Below are positions 27,001-35,926 of a stretch of DNA of 64,000 nt, piece by piece. The stretch is from Imperialibacter sp965651695 (GTDB taxonomy: Bacteria; Bacteroidota; Bacteroidia; Cytophagales; Cyclobacteriaceae). The notes under the pieces were generated by a model that was not told the DNA's origin, ran no database searches, and worked only from the letters and a program-made list of their open reading frames with translations. The DNA lies in NCBI GenBank assembly GCA_965651695.1, contig CBFGTI010000005.1, positions 1-64,000 on the forward strand, in the 5' to 3' direction. A program made the translations under genes and the position numbers. Position 1 is the stretch's first letter, and each line of letters starts with the position of its first letter.

Positions 27001-28997
27001 AGCACGTTGGTCAGCTGTCCGCTAATGTTGATGTCGTTGTAAACGTACTTCTGATAATCAATAGCTGCTATCCGGCCTTCAATTTCGGCGCGAATACTAT
27101 CCGGTTCTGTGCCACTCCCGGCAACAGAGAAGTCGAGCGCCAACTGCTGAAAGTTTACCGTGTCTTTTATCAGGCTGCCAAGATTGAAACCGTCGGTACG
27201 TACGCTGAGGTCGTAAACAGGGTTGGGCAAACGGGTTGCGTCGTAGGTGGCATCAAGTACAAAATCGCCAAAGCTTGAAGTGAGTGTGCCGTTTGCCTGC
27301 AGGTTGTCGGGCGCACCAGAAGCCGTGGCCTGGAGCCCAAAGCTCGCAGGCAGCTGTATGCTGGTAGGCAAAAGGCTATCCGCCAGCAGCCGGGCTACGT
27401 TGCGACTGGAGCTGCTCAGGTGAATGTTGCTAAAGCCAAAGGTTATATTTTCAGCATCAGGAAGTCCCTTAACATTTCCGGCCAGCAGCAGGTGTGTATC
27501 CGATAGCAACTTCATTTCCAGCCGGGTGAGGTTGAGGTCGTCTATTCGTCCGTCTGCCTTTACCTCAAAACTCAAAGGAAAGTTGAACGGCTTTCTTACC
27601 GGCACGCTGTCCAGCGCATGGGGATTAAAATAAAGCAGATCCGCCGGATGAATAAATGAATTGGTCATTCGCAACGCTACCCTTGTGCTGCCGCTGCCAA
27701 TTTGGTCGGGAGCGCTAAATGCTAATGACACGCTGCCCCTCAAGTGGCTTTCCCTGGTGTGGATGTCAATATTTTTGACATTCAGGATCGTATCGTTCAT
27801 GTAAAAATCGGCGCCTGTATCAAAAAGCGTAAAATTGTCGCCCTCTCTAAAAGTAAGCGAGCTGATGCCCGCCTGTATTAAAGAACCGTCGTAGGCCACG
27901 TCCGAAACAAGGCCGGATAGCCCCTCCAGTTTGATGTGGTTGGGGTCGAAGCCATTGGCACGCACGGCCTCGCCTACATCATAAGCTATGTTGTTCTTTT
28001 CAAGCGCAAGTTCGCCCAGCTTCACACTCCAGCCGTTGGCAGGGGTGGTAGTGGTGGCTACAGTTGCTGGCTGTGCTGCGGTGGTTGTATCTTCATCAGC
28101 CGTGGCGGGCATGCCAATGGCTACCCTGGAGTTTTGCAGCCTCAGACCTGCTATGTCGGCCATCATTTCCTTCATGTTGACCGTTGCTGCATCCACCCCA
28201 AATTCATCTATAAATACGTCTGCATCCACGGCTTCAGAATTAAACACTGCCGAAGAATTGCTGATAAGGAGCTCGTCTACCACAAACAAGTAGTCAGGCG
28301 GCGGTTGCTCGCCAGGTGCCGGTGGCGCTGCTGTATTATTTGCCGGCGCTCCTGTTCCTTCTGTGTACCTTATTCGTGCCCCGGTGAGCGCTATCTTGCC
28401 GGTTTTAAACTCCGTTTCCGAGGGGTTCAGGTCATCAAGCGCTACCACCAGTTCCGACCAGCTTAAGGCCGCGGCCAGTTCCGACTGTTTTTCGTTGTAG
28501 CTGATGTCGAAGTTCGTCAGGCTGATGTCGCCTATTGTTATTTCCCATGGTGAGGCCGTAGTGTCGGCGGGCGTCGTGTCCGAAGCAAACGCCTCTATTA
28601 CAAATGAGTAGTTGAACGTGCTGTCGTCCGGTAGTTTCACCACCCTGGCCACTAAACCGTCCACGCCGATGGCATTCAAACTCACTTTGTTTTCCAGCAG
28701 CCGCCAAAGATTCGTGCTTATTCTGGCCTCAGTAAGATATAGCAGCGTGTCGCCCTGCTGGTCTTGCAGATAGACGTCTTCTATTTCAACAGACGTGGGA
28801 AACCCCACGAAGGCACGGCCTATTTCTACCCTGGTTTGCAGCTTATCTTGCAGGTACTTTTCCAATTCTCCTACAATGCGGTTCTGCACCCCGGGCAAAC
28901 GGACGAGCAGTACCGCAGCTACTAGAAGAACTACGATACCAAGGATGAAAAACCCGAGTATCTTTGCTGCCTTCAAGCTCACCCCCTTTACGCTCAT
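24012..28997 (-). CDS. tamB: TamB-family translocation/assembly module protein
   Basis: The protein has 1661 residues from the ATG at 28997. The frame extends 57 bases further, but the Met preceding a positively charged stretch and the single membrane anchor (ILGFFILGIVVLLVAAVLLV) is the better start. A very long beta-rich part, rich in Asp and Asn, follows and forms the hydrophobic groove of TamB/AsmA/VPS13-like bridge proteins. The C-terminal DUF490 domain (about the last 450 residues, with GRYTLSEGAYQLSFYQVLKRN-type strands) contacts TamA/TamL. The role is a periplasm-spanning conduit for phospholipid transport to, or protein assembly in, the outer membrane. It is first in the tamB-tamL operon. 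Confidence 0.92.
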   Translation of the reverse strand: MSVKGVSLKAAKILGFFILGIVVLLVAAVLLVRLPGVQNRIVGELEKYLQDKLQTRVEIGRAFVGFPTSVEIEDVYLQDQQGDTLLYLTEARISTNLWRLLENKVSLNAIGVDGLVARVVKLPDDSTFNYSFVIEAFASDTTPADTTASPWEITIGDISLTNFDISYNEKQSELAAALSWSELVVALDDLNPSETEFKTGKIALTGARIRYTEGTGAPANNTAAPPAPGEQPPPDYLFVVDELLISNSSAVFNSEAVDADVFIDEFGVDAATVNMKEMMADIAGLRLQNSRVAIGMPATADEDTTTAAQPATVATTTTPANGWSVKLGELALEKNNIAYDVGEAVRANGFDPNHIKLEGLSGLVSDVAYDGSLIQAGISSLTFREGDNFTLFDTGADFYMNDTILNVKNIDIHTRESHLRGSVSLAFSAPDQIGSGSTRVALRMTNSFIHPADLLYFNPHALDSVPVRKPFNFPLSFEVKADGRIDDLNLTRLEMKLLSDTHLLLAGNVKGLPDAENITFGFSNIHLSSSSRNVARLLADSLLPTSIQLPASFGLQATASGAPDNLQANGTLTSSFGDFVLDATYDATRLPNPVYDLSVRTDGFNLGSLIKDTVNFQQLALDFSVAGSGTEPDSIRAEIEGRIAAIDYQKYVYNDINISGQLTNVLFNGNISIDDENLKFTFDGDIDYGSDEMSYKVDLDLDYADLEALNLRKTPLVLTAQIDSDLQTADFRKFKGDFAIRQFSANNGIGTYRVDSLLFASVEQEGRTDITIDSDMMEGYFRGDIDIPSLPAVLSEHIDRYYDLDDYDAAKADSVQQFEFFLDLKKTDLLTEILVPGLESIDPGIFEGSFDSEKHQLAMTLSINEMVYSGISIDSLVILVRSDADELTTRVNLNELSTANSVMRGFDFDGVLADNIYHIRLEVPDTTGMPAYLLRGNFESLEQSAFRFEIEPDSLILAYTPWVARESNYLLFKEPGFSAHNFELTNGEQRVKIEGTVAQDSLASIAFENFNLGGLAEGMKKEDDVLAGTLEGSVDITLLEDAYAIDAGLQIAGLGYLGQTWGDLQIDIKNGGSKLYNVDVALAGPNVATIRGTYDTDSAAANQLDFKIRLEQLNLSLLEPVTGETVRDIAGTMKANIDITGAPADPGVNGSIRFINTTFTPAMLNSALTVSNETLRFRNSTLSFDNFELADANKNTASLNGSVAIENASFYTFDLSLEAQNFQVLNTTADDNEMYFGNLNINMNASVTGSSARPNVNFDMEVNRGSKLTYVLIETQEQALNQPNVVKFIDPADTLRASPNPDVIDSVSYAFQGMELTANIELHDNSTLQIVIDPITQDQLTVQGDANLSLAMNRAGDLQLSGRYTLSEGAYQLSFYQVLKRNFTIAPGSTITWTGDPLSAQLDITALTTVEAQPIDLVINQISNANTSQLNRYRQRLPFEVALNIEGNLSGPEISFGLDMPEANRNALEGSIYARIQEINSRESDLNKQVFALLVLKRFISDNPLASEGGTSFEDNARRSVSRLLSEQLNKLTDNVGGVQLDVNVESYEDYSSGDVENRTDLELGVSKSLFDERLTVKVAGNVALEGNRQQQQNLSDYIGDLLLEYKLTEDGRLRLLGFRRNEFDIVNGEIIETGTGVIYVRDYNKFKELFNLNDKEYQFK

Positions 28998-29234
28998 AAA
29001 CAAATAATTTCCGTTAGCCGATCCTTTAAAGGGAAAAACTGTGCCATGGTACAAATGTTTACCAAAGAGACACTACAAAAAGATTACATTGGCCACGCCT
29101 GGGCGAGAGCCATCGGTAGATGGGTTAAATAAACGAGTATTAAGAAGCAGGTATCTTTCGCCTAAAAAAATACAGCAAAACTTCCAAGGCTGTTTTTCAT
29201 CCACACCTCAAGTTCGGCATCGTTTTGCCAGCCA

Positions 29235-29258
29235 CTGTGGAATTTTTTCCACACCTGC
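29235..29258 (+). promoter_or_regulatory. Recurrent dyad box, copy between tamB and AI-2E gene
   Basis: Left arm CTGTGGAATT, right arm TTCCACACCTGC. It is the most symmetric copy. A partial second copy (ATCCACACCTC) lies about 45 bp to the left. TGGTCTG-N6-TTC at 29339-29354 lies 92 bp downstream, before the AI-2E start at 29430. Confidence 0.6.
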
Positions 29259-29429
29259 AAACAAGGGCTGTTTTACTTACACCGCTACCGCATTGCCTGT
29301 TAACTCGCGAAGCCCGGCTTGAGCGGATTTTCCTTTTCTGGTCTGATTTTTTCACAATCCCACATCGCCGACCCACTTCTGAACGAAGTGCATAGTCGTA
29401 TTTCATTTCACTCTGATGCCCTAAGCCCA

Positions 29430-30539
29430 ATGCATTTTTCGTTTAAAGGAACCTTCTTTTGCCTGGCATGTACTGCCGGTCTATTTATATTACTTCATTT
29501 TGGCAAGCCCCTGATTATTCCCCTTTCAATGGCGCTTCTGCTGGCATTCATTTTATATCCACTTTGCAAGCGGCTTGAAAATTTGGGGCTCAACCGCATT
29601 TGGGCAACGGTAGCCTGCCTGTTTGGTCTTTTCGTGGCGGCAGCCGGCACCATGTTTTTGTTCTCGAGGCAAATTGTGACAGTGGCAGGCCAGTTTTCCG
29701 ATTTTCAGTTTAAACTGCTCACGCTGTTAAGCGACGGGTTAAAGTTTGCGCACGACAAGATCAGCATAATCCCCTACCTGGGTATCTATAGCTTAATGGA
29801 AAAGGGGAAAGAATGGCTGCAGGAGTCGGGTGAAGGCTTGGTAACCGACACCTTTACGCAAACCGCCTCCCTGGTATCGGGCTTTATCATGGTGGTGGTG
29901 TTTACCTTTCTGCTGCTCATTTACAGGCGCGGCCTTGTGGAAGCCGCAACCCGGTTTGCAGCACCCGAAAATAAAACCAAAGTGGTGCGGATGATCTCCC
30001 GCATGCAAAAGGTGGGAAAACAATATGTATTTGGCATGGCCATTATGATATGTATCCTTGGCTTTGCCAATAGCCTGGCTCTTTTACTTATCGGCATCGA
30101 TCACGCCTTCTTTTTCGGTTTCATGGCGGCCATTCTGGCCGTTATTCCCTATGTGGGCACTACACTGGGCGCCGTAGTGCCTGCCACCTATGCTGCTATG
30201 ACACACGACTCGCCGTTCGTTCCGTTGCTGGTAATCGGGGCCTTTGCGGTTATCCAGATTGTGGAAGGCAATTATCTTAGCCCAAAAATTGTGGGGGGAC
30301 AGCTCAATGTAAACGCCCTGGCGGCCATTATTACGCTGGTAATCGGCGGATACCTGTGGGGTATAGCAGGTATGGCCCTGTTCTTACCGCTCACCGCCAT
30401 ACTAAAAGTATTCTGCGACTACTTTACAGAGTTGAGGCCGTTGGCGACCTTTCTGGGACCGGAGCTTAACGCTGAAGAAGAGACTTTGGACGCAATAAAC
30501 CCCGTGCTCGAACCCGCACCTACCAAACCTGCCGATTAA
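29430..30539 (+). CDS. AI-2E family (TqsA/PerM-type) membrane transporter
   Basis: The protein has 369 residues from the ATG at 29430. It has eight membrane segments and the family hallmark near the end: AFFFGFMAAILAVIPYVGTTLGA, then EGNYLSPKIVGGQLNVNALAA. Family members were first linked to autoinducer-2 export (TqsA). Others move Na+ or Li+ out, or have unknown cargo, so the substrate cannot be read here. It is followed 83 bp later by a DUF748-like gene on the same strand. The divergent neighbour is tamB. Confidence 0.88.
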   Translation: MHFSFKGTFFCLACTAGLFILLHFGKPLIIPLSMALLLAFILYPLCKRLENLGLNRIWATVACLFGLFVAAAGTMFLFSRQIVTVAGQFSDFQFKLLTLLSDGLKFAHDKISIIPYLGIYSLMEKGKEWLQESGEGLVTDTFTQTASLVSGFIMVVVFTFLLLIYRRGLVEAATRFAAPENKTKVVRMISRMQKVGKQYVFGMAIMICILGFANSLALLLIGIDHAFFFGFMAAILAVIPYVGTTLGAVVPATYAAMTHDSPFVPLLVIGAFAVIQIVEGNYLSPKIVGGQLNVNALAAIITLVIGGYLWGIAGMALFLPLTAILKVFCDYFTELRPLATFLGPELNAEEETLDAINPVLEPAPTKPAD

Positions 30540-30622
30540 CGAATAGCAACCGGCCAAGAGCAAACATTAGTCAATCAACCCCGGTGGTTAGTTCCCTCGG
30601 ACAGAAACACACATCAACACTT

Positions 30623-31693
30623 ATGAAGACGATATATAAAGTACTGATAGCAATAGTAATTCTACTGGTAGGGTTTCGAATTTACCTCCCATACCTGGTG
30701 ACAGATTACGTGAACAACTCTCTGCAGGAAATACCGGACTATACAGGTGGCATTACCGACGTAGACATTCACCTTTACCGCGGAGCTTATGTGATAGACA
30801 GTTTAAAGATACTGAAAGTTGAGGGCGATGTACCCGTACCGTTTGTAGCCATCGACCGGGTTGACCTTTCCGTAGAGTGGGGTGCATTGTTCAAAGGCGC
30901 TATCACCGGCGAAATCCACCTCACCAATCCCGAGCTCAACTTTGTCACTTCGCGCGACACTGCCAACGCCCAGAACGGTGAAAATGTGGACTGGACGAAG
31001 CCCATAAAAGAGCTTATGCCGCTCAAAATCAACGTATTTTCAACCACAAACGGCACTATTCACTACCGCGACTATGAGTCTGAACCTGCCGTAGATGTAT
31101 TCATTAAAAACCTCGATCTGAGAGCCGAAAACCTCTCCAACGTGGAGTACGAGGGCGACACGCTTCCCTCTTCTCTCCGAGCCACCGGCACCTCTCTTGG
31201 GGGCGGCAAATTGCTGATACACGGAGGTCTTAACCTCGTAAAGCAAGTACCTGATGCCGACCTTGAGCTGGAGTTTGAAGGCGTAGACATCACCTCCCTC
31301 AACGATTTCCTGGAGGCATACGCTAAAATTGATGCAGAAGCAGGCACTTTTTTTCTTTACAGCGAGGTGGTAATTAAAGATGGCTTGATGGAGGGATACG
31401 TCAAACCCGTTATTCGCGACCTGAAGGTGGTGAACCTGGAAGATGAGGACAAACCGTTTATTAAGGCGTGGGAGGTAGTAGCTGGCGGTGTTGCCGAACT
31501 GTTTGAAAACCAGCCGGAGGACCAGGTTGCTTCAAGAATTCCGCTCGAAGGCGATCTTAATAAGCCGGACACAAAAGTGCTTCCCACTATTTGGGCTGTG
31601 TTTTCCAATGCCTTTATTGAAGCCTTTTCGCTTGAAACCGATGATCAAATCAACTTTTCGGCCGACAGCGAACAGGGAGGCGAGGGCGGGTAG
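30623..31693 (+). CDS. DUF748 / AsmA-like membrane-anchored protein
   Basis: The protein has 356 residues from the ATG at 30623, where the N-terminal anchor begins (IYKVLIAIVILLVGFRIYLPY). The rest is a beta-rich DUF748-type domain with the characteristic VDIHLYRGAYVIDSLKI and VEWGALFKGAITGEIHLTNP strands. Such proteins belong to the bridge-like, chorein-related lipid-transfer group, exposed to the periplasm. The chain is much shorter than TamB and may cover only part of the periplasm. It converges with a related gene on the other strand, 36 bp away. Confidence 0.78.
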   Translation: MKTIYKVLIAIVILLVGFRIYLPYLVTDYVNNSLQEIPDYTGGITDVDIHLYRGAYVIDSLKILKVEGDVPVPFVAIDRVDLSVEWGALFKGAITGEIHLTNPELNFVTSRDTANAQNGENVDWTKPIKELMPLKINVFSTTNGTIHYRDYESEPAVDVFIKNLDLRAENLSNVEYEGDTLPSSLRATGTSLGGGKLLIHGGLNLVKQVPDADLELEFEGVDITSLNDFLEAYAKIDAEAGTFFLYSEVVIKDGLMEGYVKPVIRDLKVVNLEDEDKPFIKAWEVVAGGVAELFENQPEDQVASRIPLEGDLNKPDTKVLPTIWAVFSNAFIEAFSLETDDQINFSADSEQGGEGG

Positions 31694-31729
31694 CGTGCGC
31701 CGGTTTGCAGAGCAAGGAGTCTTGCGAAC

Positions 31730-33364
31730 TCAGTCCTTTTTTTCGCCGGGCGTGATACTCGATTTCAGGCCCGAAAACAGCGACTCCCACCAATAGTTAA
31801 AAATTGATTTCTTTCGGTTGCGCTCGGCAGCAATTTTGCCCGTGCGGAATTTCTCCCCCGGCGAATTATCCGTTTTGGCCACGAACGAATTAACGAGCCA
31901 TGTGCCGATGTCTTCGCCTATGTCGCTCACAAACCCGTTTCCCTGCCTGTCGAGCAGTTTCACCTTCAGGCCGCTGTAGGCAAATCTTGCTTCACCGTCC
32001 GATTTGTCGTCGTCGTAGGTGAACTCAAACTCGAGCTTGTCCACCACGCCCGACTCAATGGTTACACCGGCGGAGTGCTGCAGTATGGTATTTAAGCTTT
32101 TCATCTCAATTTTGCCAAGTGTGCCGTAGGTTACGTGCTGGCCGGCACCCTGCTGCAGTGGAATTTTAAAAAGAGCATCAAGCCTTCCCTCGCCCATCAC
32201 CAATGCGGTGGCCTCCATGGTGGCCACCACGGCGGAGTCGTTGCGGATAGGCGTAATTTTTGCCTCCAATTCCTTAAAAGACACATGTCCCGGCTCATTG
32301 CCCTTTTCCGCGTATTCCTCATAAACCACCTCGCTTTGGGTTAGCACTGTGGTGTCGATGATGAGCGTGAACGGGATCTGCCGCAGCATTTGATACGGCA
32401 TTGGCCGGTCGGCCCTGTCGGGAAACGGCCACCTTTTGTCTTTGAAAACGTGCCCATTAAAGCCCTCAATCTCCAGCAAAGGGATCTTCACCACCCCATC
32501 CCCAAAGGCTCGCTTCGGGTTTGCAATTTTTGCGTTTATCTGTCTGATTTCCATCGACAGCCAATCGACCTGATGCCCCTTGATCTCACTTAGCTCGTAC
32601 TTGTCGTACAACGAGTAAATCCTGACACCCGAAAATGCCAGCTCTCCCGAGGGGAAGCTAAATGCCGTGGTGTCGGTGCCCACAGCTGTTACTCCACCTT
32701 CGGTATAGAATGTAGCCTCGAACAGGCGTACCGTGGAGGTATCCGCCTCCAGGGGGAAGTCCTCAAAGCCGCCGAATCCCAGGTCGTTGCCACCGGCGTC
32801 GAAGTTGGTTTCAAACACCTTTCGCCCATTCCTAACCCATTCAAATCGCCCGTTGCTGATGCCAAGGCTCCCTACGTAGAAAGTGAGACTATCGGAATTG
32901 TCAGCTTCACTTTTCAAGGTCACGGACCGGGTCGCCGACCGGGTCGCCGACCGGGTACTGTCTGTTTGGGTAGTAAGCATTGCCAGGGTAATGTTGGGGC
33001 GCTCGATCGAGACGTCGTCAATTCTCACTTCGTCGCTAAAAAGCAGCGCCAGCAGGCCAAGGCCCGAGAACTCAATACGCTCGGCCGTGAAGTGTGGGAG
33101 TAGCAGCAGGCTGTCGTGAATGTGGATGTAAGTGCTGTCGTTGCTGAAAAGCTGTAAATTGTTGAGCGCTACCGCCGGAGGGAAAAAGCGCACATCGGGG
33201 TTATCATGTTTTACTTGATACTTGCCACTGGTAGCTGATTGCACCAACGTAGCTATTTTGGCTGACACGTAGCTATCGGCCCGGGAAGACACCACCGCCA
33301 CACCCACCCCCAAAAGAACGGCGATAATAGCAACGGAGGTCCTTACATTAACTTTTTTTGTCAT
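31730..33364 (-). CDS. DUF748/AsmA-like protein with in-frame 12-bp repeats
   Basis: The 544-residue protein has an N-terminal membrane anchor (VRTSVAIIAVLLGVGVAVVSS) and a long beta-rich periplasmic part. Strands such as RIEFSGLGLLALLFSDEVRIDDVSIERP follow the AsmA/DUF748 layout. Near residues 138-150 the chain reads TRSATRSATRSV, encoded by three tandem copies of a 12-bp unit (GACCGGGTCGCC on the plus strand, about 32926-32961). The same type of unit occurs in the intergenic region at 8841-8871. It is likely a lipid-transfer or envelope-assembly protein, related to its convergent neighbour. Confidence 0.72.
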   Translation of the reverse strand: MTKKVNVRTSVAIIAVLLGVGVAVVSSRADSYVSAKIATLVQSATSGKYQVKHDNPDVRFFPPAVALNNLQLFSNDSTYIHIHDSLLLLPHFTAERIEFSGLGLLALLFSDEVRIDDVSIERPNITLAMLTTQTDSTRSATRSATRSVTLKSEADNSDSLTFYVGSLGISNGRFEWVRNGRKVFETNFDAGGNDLGFGGFEDFPLEADTSTVRLFEATFYTEGGVTAVGTDTTAFSFPSGELAFSGVRIYSLYDKYELSEIKGHQVDWLSMEIRQINAKIANPKRAFGDGVVKIPLLEIEGFNGHVFKDKRWPFPDRADRPMPYQMLRQIPFTLIIDTTVLTQSEVVYEEYAEKGNEPGHVSFKELEAKITPIRNDSAVVATMEATALVMGEGRLDALFKIPLQQGAGQHVTYGTLGKIEMKSLNTILQHSAGVTIESGVVDKLEFEFTYDDDKSDGEARFAYSGLKVKLLDRQGNGFVSDIGEDIGTWLVNSFVAKTDNSPGEKFRTGKIAAERNRKKSIFNYWWESLFSGLKSSITPGEKKD

Positions 33365-33393
33365 GCTTTTATGTTGTACGGCAAGGCAGGCAT

Positions 33394-33422
33394 AAAAAAA
33401 GGAGGCTGTTAGATAAGCCTCC
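33394..33422 (-). terminator. Rho-independent terminator after the DUF5670 gene
   Basis: Read on the minus strand: arms GGAGGCT and AGCCTCC around a short loop, followed by seven T. It separates the 48-residue gene from the AsmA-like gene downstream. Confidence 0.88.
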
Positions 33423-33452
33423 TGTGAGAATCTATTTAATTAACTGGGTAGT

Positions 33453-33599
33453 TTATCGTCCTCGGATCAACCGAAATAACACCGCAATCACTGCAAAGAC
33501 CAGGAGTATATGTATCAAGCTTCCAATACTGAAAACAAAAACCCCTAAAACCCAACCAATCAGCAGGATAACAGCTATCAAATAAAGCAGATCACTCAT
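33453..33599 (-). CDS. DUF5670 / lmo0937-type small membrane protein
   Basis: This short gene encodes 48 residues, MSDLLYLIAVILLIGWVLG then VFVFSIGSLIHILLVFAVIAVLF and a basic end RLIRGR. Two hydrophobic helices and the LIAVILLIGWVLG/IHILLVFAVI pattern match the lmo0937/DUF5670 family of stress-associated mini-proteins. It lies in the inner membrane and its function is unknown. It has its own terminator and a recurrent dyad box 92 bp upstream, and so joins the stress-type group. Confidence 0.85.
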   Translation of the reverse strand: MSDLLYLIAVILLIGWVLGVFVFSIGSLIHILLVFAVIAVLFRLIRGR

Positions 33600-33690
33600 G
33601 GTTCTAAAATCAGGCGTTGATGATGTGCCTCTGCCTAAGGAAAAAGTCGTGCCTATCGAAAAAAATGGGTTTCTACGGGATTTTCAATGT

Positions 33691-33740
33691 CATTGGGGAA
33701 AATTATCCACAATCATGTGTAGAATTTTCTCCCCAACTGC
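33691..33740. promoter_or_regulatory. Two divergent recurrent dyad boxes
   Basis: The minus-strand copy (33713-33691) reads ATTGTGGATAATT then TTCCCCAATG and faces the DUF5670 gene. The plus-strand copy (33716-33740) reads TGTGTAGAATTTT then CTCCCCAACTGC and faces the receiver gene. The pair also forms one larger inverted repeat. AGGCACG-N9 ending TCC at 33639-33654 (minus) gives the DUF5670 gene a -24-like element. Confidence 0.6.
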
Positions 33741-33956
33741 CTTCCACAGTTTTAATCCGGCCTCGGAATGAGGGCATTAGATTTTGGTATGATTATTAGT
33801 TAATACACCCCGTTGACAAAGAACAGAATATTCGAGAAGCCGATTCCTCATAGTAAAATGCACAAGATGTGGAGCTATCGGGGTTATAAATTGTTTGGAG
33901 TTAAAATTATTCACGGTTCCCGGTTCGCCTGGAGTTTTTTTATAAATGCTTTGTTA

Positions 33957-34316
33957 ATGAGAATTTTAATAGTCGATGATGAACAGGAAATCTGTTTGCT
34001 TCTCCGTCAGCTTTTAAAAAAAATGGGAGTAGACGCCGAGGTCGCGCATACAATATCAGGCGGATTGGAAACGTTTTCCACATATCATTATGATGTTGTC
34101 TTCCTGGACATTAATTTACCTGATGGAAGTGGGCTTGACTTGATACCGAAGCTCAAAGCAGTAAATCCCGATACCAAAATTATTGTGATTAGTGCTTACA
34201 CTTCCAAAACTGAAGTGAAGAAAGCGGTGGATATGGGGATATATCAGTTTGTGGGTAAACCCTTCTCCAAAAACACAATTTCTGTGATAATTCAAAACAT
34301 TCGTGACCACAGTTGA
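33957..34316 (+). CDS. Stand-alone response-regulator receiver
   Basis: The protein has 119 residues from the ATG at 33957. The frame runs further left without a good start signal. It is a single CheY-like receiver: acidic pair in VDDEQE, phospho-acceptor Asp in VVFLDINLPDGSG, Thr/Ser in VISAYTS and Lys in VGKPF. It has no output domain, so it acts through another protein. It is the first gene of a receiver, sigma-54 activator and hybrid-kinase run (21-bp gap to the next gene). A plausible phosphate-relay partner is the hybrid kinase at 35927. Confidence 0.88.
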   Translation: MRILIVDDEQEICLLLRQLLKKMGVDAEVAHTISGGLETFSTYHYDVVFLDINLPDGSGLDLIPKLKAVNPDTKIIVISAYTSKTEVKKAVDMGIYQFVGKPFSKNTISVIIQNIRDHS

Positions 34317-34337
34317 TCTAAAACCAGGCGTGCGTAT

Positions 34338-35729
34338 ATGGAACGAATTTTAGTAATAGACGATGATTTTGACATTTGCCATCTTCTCAAAAAGTTTCTT
34401 CAAAAGAATGGTTACGATACCGAATATGCTCTAAACGGACAAGAGGGCGTTCAACTTCTCAAAAAGGAAAGCTTCAACCTGATACTGTGCGACTATAAGT
34501 TACCCGATTCCAACGGGATAGAGATACTTCAAAAAATCAAAATCCTCAACCCATCGGCTGCGGTAATTATAATCACCGGCTATTCCGATGTTAAAACCGC
34601 CGTAGAAACGCTCAGGCACGGTGCATTCGACTACGTAACCAAGCCGCTGTACCCCGATGAAATACTGGTGACCATACAAAACGCCATTAAAAGTAAATCG
34701 GCAGCAAAAGAATACCCCACTACCGTCCCGGCTGCTACCCGGCATCATGCCGAGGTAAAAAATTCACGGTCGTTTATATTCGGAAAAAGCGTACAGGCCG
34801 AGCTGGTACAAAAGCACATAGACCTGATAGCCCCCACCGATATGTCGGTGATAATTACCGGTGAAACCGGTACAGGCAAAGAGTTTGTGGCCAATGCCAT
34901 TCACCAGAAAAGCAAAAGAAAAAACGGACCTTTTGTTGCAATCGACTGCGGCGCTATTCCCAAGGACCTTGCCGGGTCGGAGCTATTTGGCCACGTAAAG
35001 GGCGCATTTACCGGCGCTTTGGCCGACAAAAAAGGGAGCTTTGAGATGGCTGACGGCGGAACGCTCTTCCTCGACGAAATTGGCAACCTTTCGTACGACA
35101 ACCAGGTAAAGCTGCTGCGGGTGCTACAGGAGCGCCAGATAAAGCGAGTGGGTGGCAATAAAGATATACCTATAGACGTGCGGGTGCTGGTAGCAACTAA
35201 CGAAAATCTGAAAGATGCCACCCGCGAAGGCCGCTTTCGGGAAGATATCTATCACCGGCTCAATGAGTTTTGCATAGACCTGCCCCCGCTTCGGGAAAGA
35301 AGGGAGGATATTGAAATTTTCGCCGAACATTTCCTTGCCCTGGCAAATTCCACGCTCAACAAATCGGTGCTGGGCTTTGACGAACAAGCAAGGCAACACC
35401 TGAAGGAATACTACTGGCACGGCAACCTGAGAGAGCTGCAGAATGTGATAAAACGGGCTGTATTGCTATGCCAGAAGGACTTTATATCTCCTACGTGCCT
35501 GCCGGAGGAGATTGTAAACCCCGAGGTAAATGGGTTTACCGACCAGAAAAGCATGCTCGTACCCAACTCCGACGACCTGAAATCTGCCTCAGAAAATGCT
35601 GAGCGGATTGCCATCATGAATACATTAAAAAAAGTAGGATACAACAAAACCAAGGCTGCTCATGCATTGAACATCGACAGGAAAACGCTCTACAATAAGC
35701 TGAAGGCCTACGATATCAATTATAAGTAG
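34338..35729 (+). CDS. NtrC-type sigma-54-dependent response regulator
   Basis: The 463-residue protein has three domains. A receiver covers about 1-120, with Asp in LILCDYKLPDSNG. An AAA+ domain covers about 145-380, with Walker A GETGTGKE (175-182) and GAFTGA (222-227), the loop that contacts sigma-54. A Fis-type helix-turn-helix lies at about 420-460 (NKTKAAHALNIDRKTLYNKL). It activates transcription from -24/-12 promoters after phosphorylation and is expected to bind enhancer dyads upstream. The recurrent dyad boxes in this window are candidate binding sites. Cognate sigma-54 is not encoded in the window. Confidence 0.95.
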   Translation: MERILVIDDDFDICHLLKKFLQKNGYDTEYALNGQEGVQLLKKESFNLILCDYKLPDSNGIEILQKIKILNPSAAVIIITGYSDVKTAVETLRHGAFDYVTKPLYPDEILVTIQNAIKSKSAAKEYPTTVPAATRHHAEVKNSRSFIFGKSVQAELVQKHIDLIAPTDMSVIITGETGTGKEFVANAIHQKSKRKNGPFVAIDCGAIPKDLAGSELFGHVKGAFTGALADKKGSFEMADGGTLFLDEIGNLSYDNQVKLLRVLQERQIKRVGGNKDIPIDVRVLVATNENLKDATREGRFREDIYHRLNEFCIDLPPLRERREDIEIFAEHFLALANSTLNKSVLGFDEQARQHLKEYYWHGNLRELQNVIKRAVLLCQKDFISPTCLPEEIVNPEVNGFTDQKSMLVPNSDDLKSASENAERIAIMNTLKKVGYNKTKAAHALNIDRKTLYNKLKAYDINYK

Positions 35730-35796
35730 TGTTCGCATTCATGCATCAAGTTCTTTTTTTGCAAGCATTTGTGCCCCCTGCCCTATTGTTAATGAC

Positions 35797-35812
35797 TGGT
35801 ACTTTCATTGCC
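35797..35812 (+). promoter_or_regulatory. Sigma-54 (-24/-12) promoter before the hybrid kinase gene
   Basis: TGGTACTTTCATTGCC has GG and GC at the standard 10-base spacing and a near-consensus TTGC. It lies 115 bp before the start of the kinase gene and 68 bp after the activator gene. No dyad box was found in the short gap to the left. Confidence 0.65.
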
Positions 35813-35926
35813 CACCGGCTATTCCTTTTATTCCCGGCGGCATTCTGCTCCCACATTTTCAAAAAGCAGGCTACTCAGGTGCTTCCGGTCCAGCGCTTAT
35901 TGTGAGCCCAATTAACTGTTGGTAAT

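Noticed and set aside
33617..33799. 60-residue plus-strand frame between DUF5670 and receiver genes
   Set aside because: It covers the two divergent dyad boxes and has no coding likeness.
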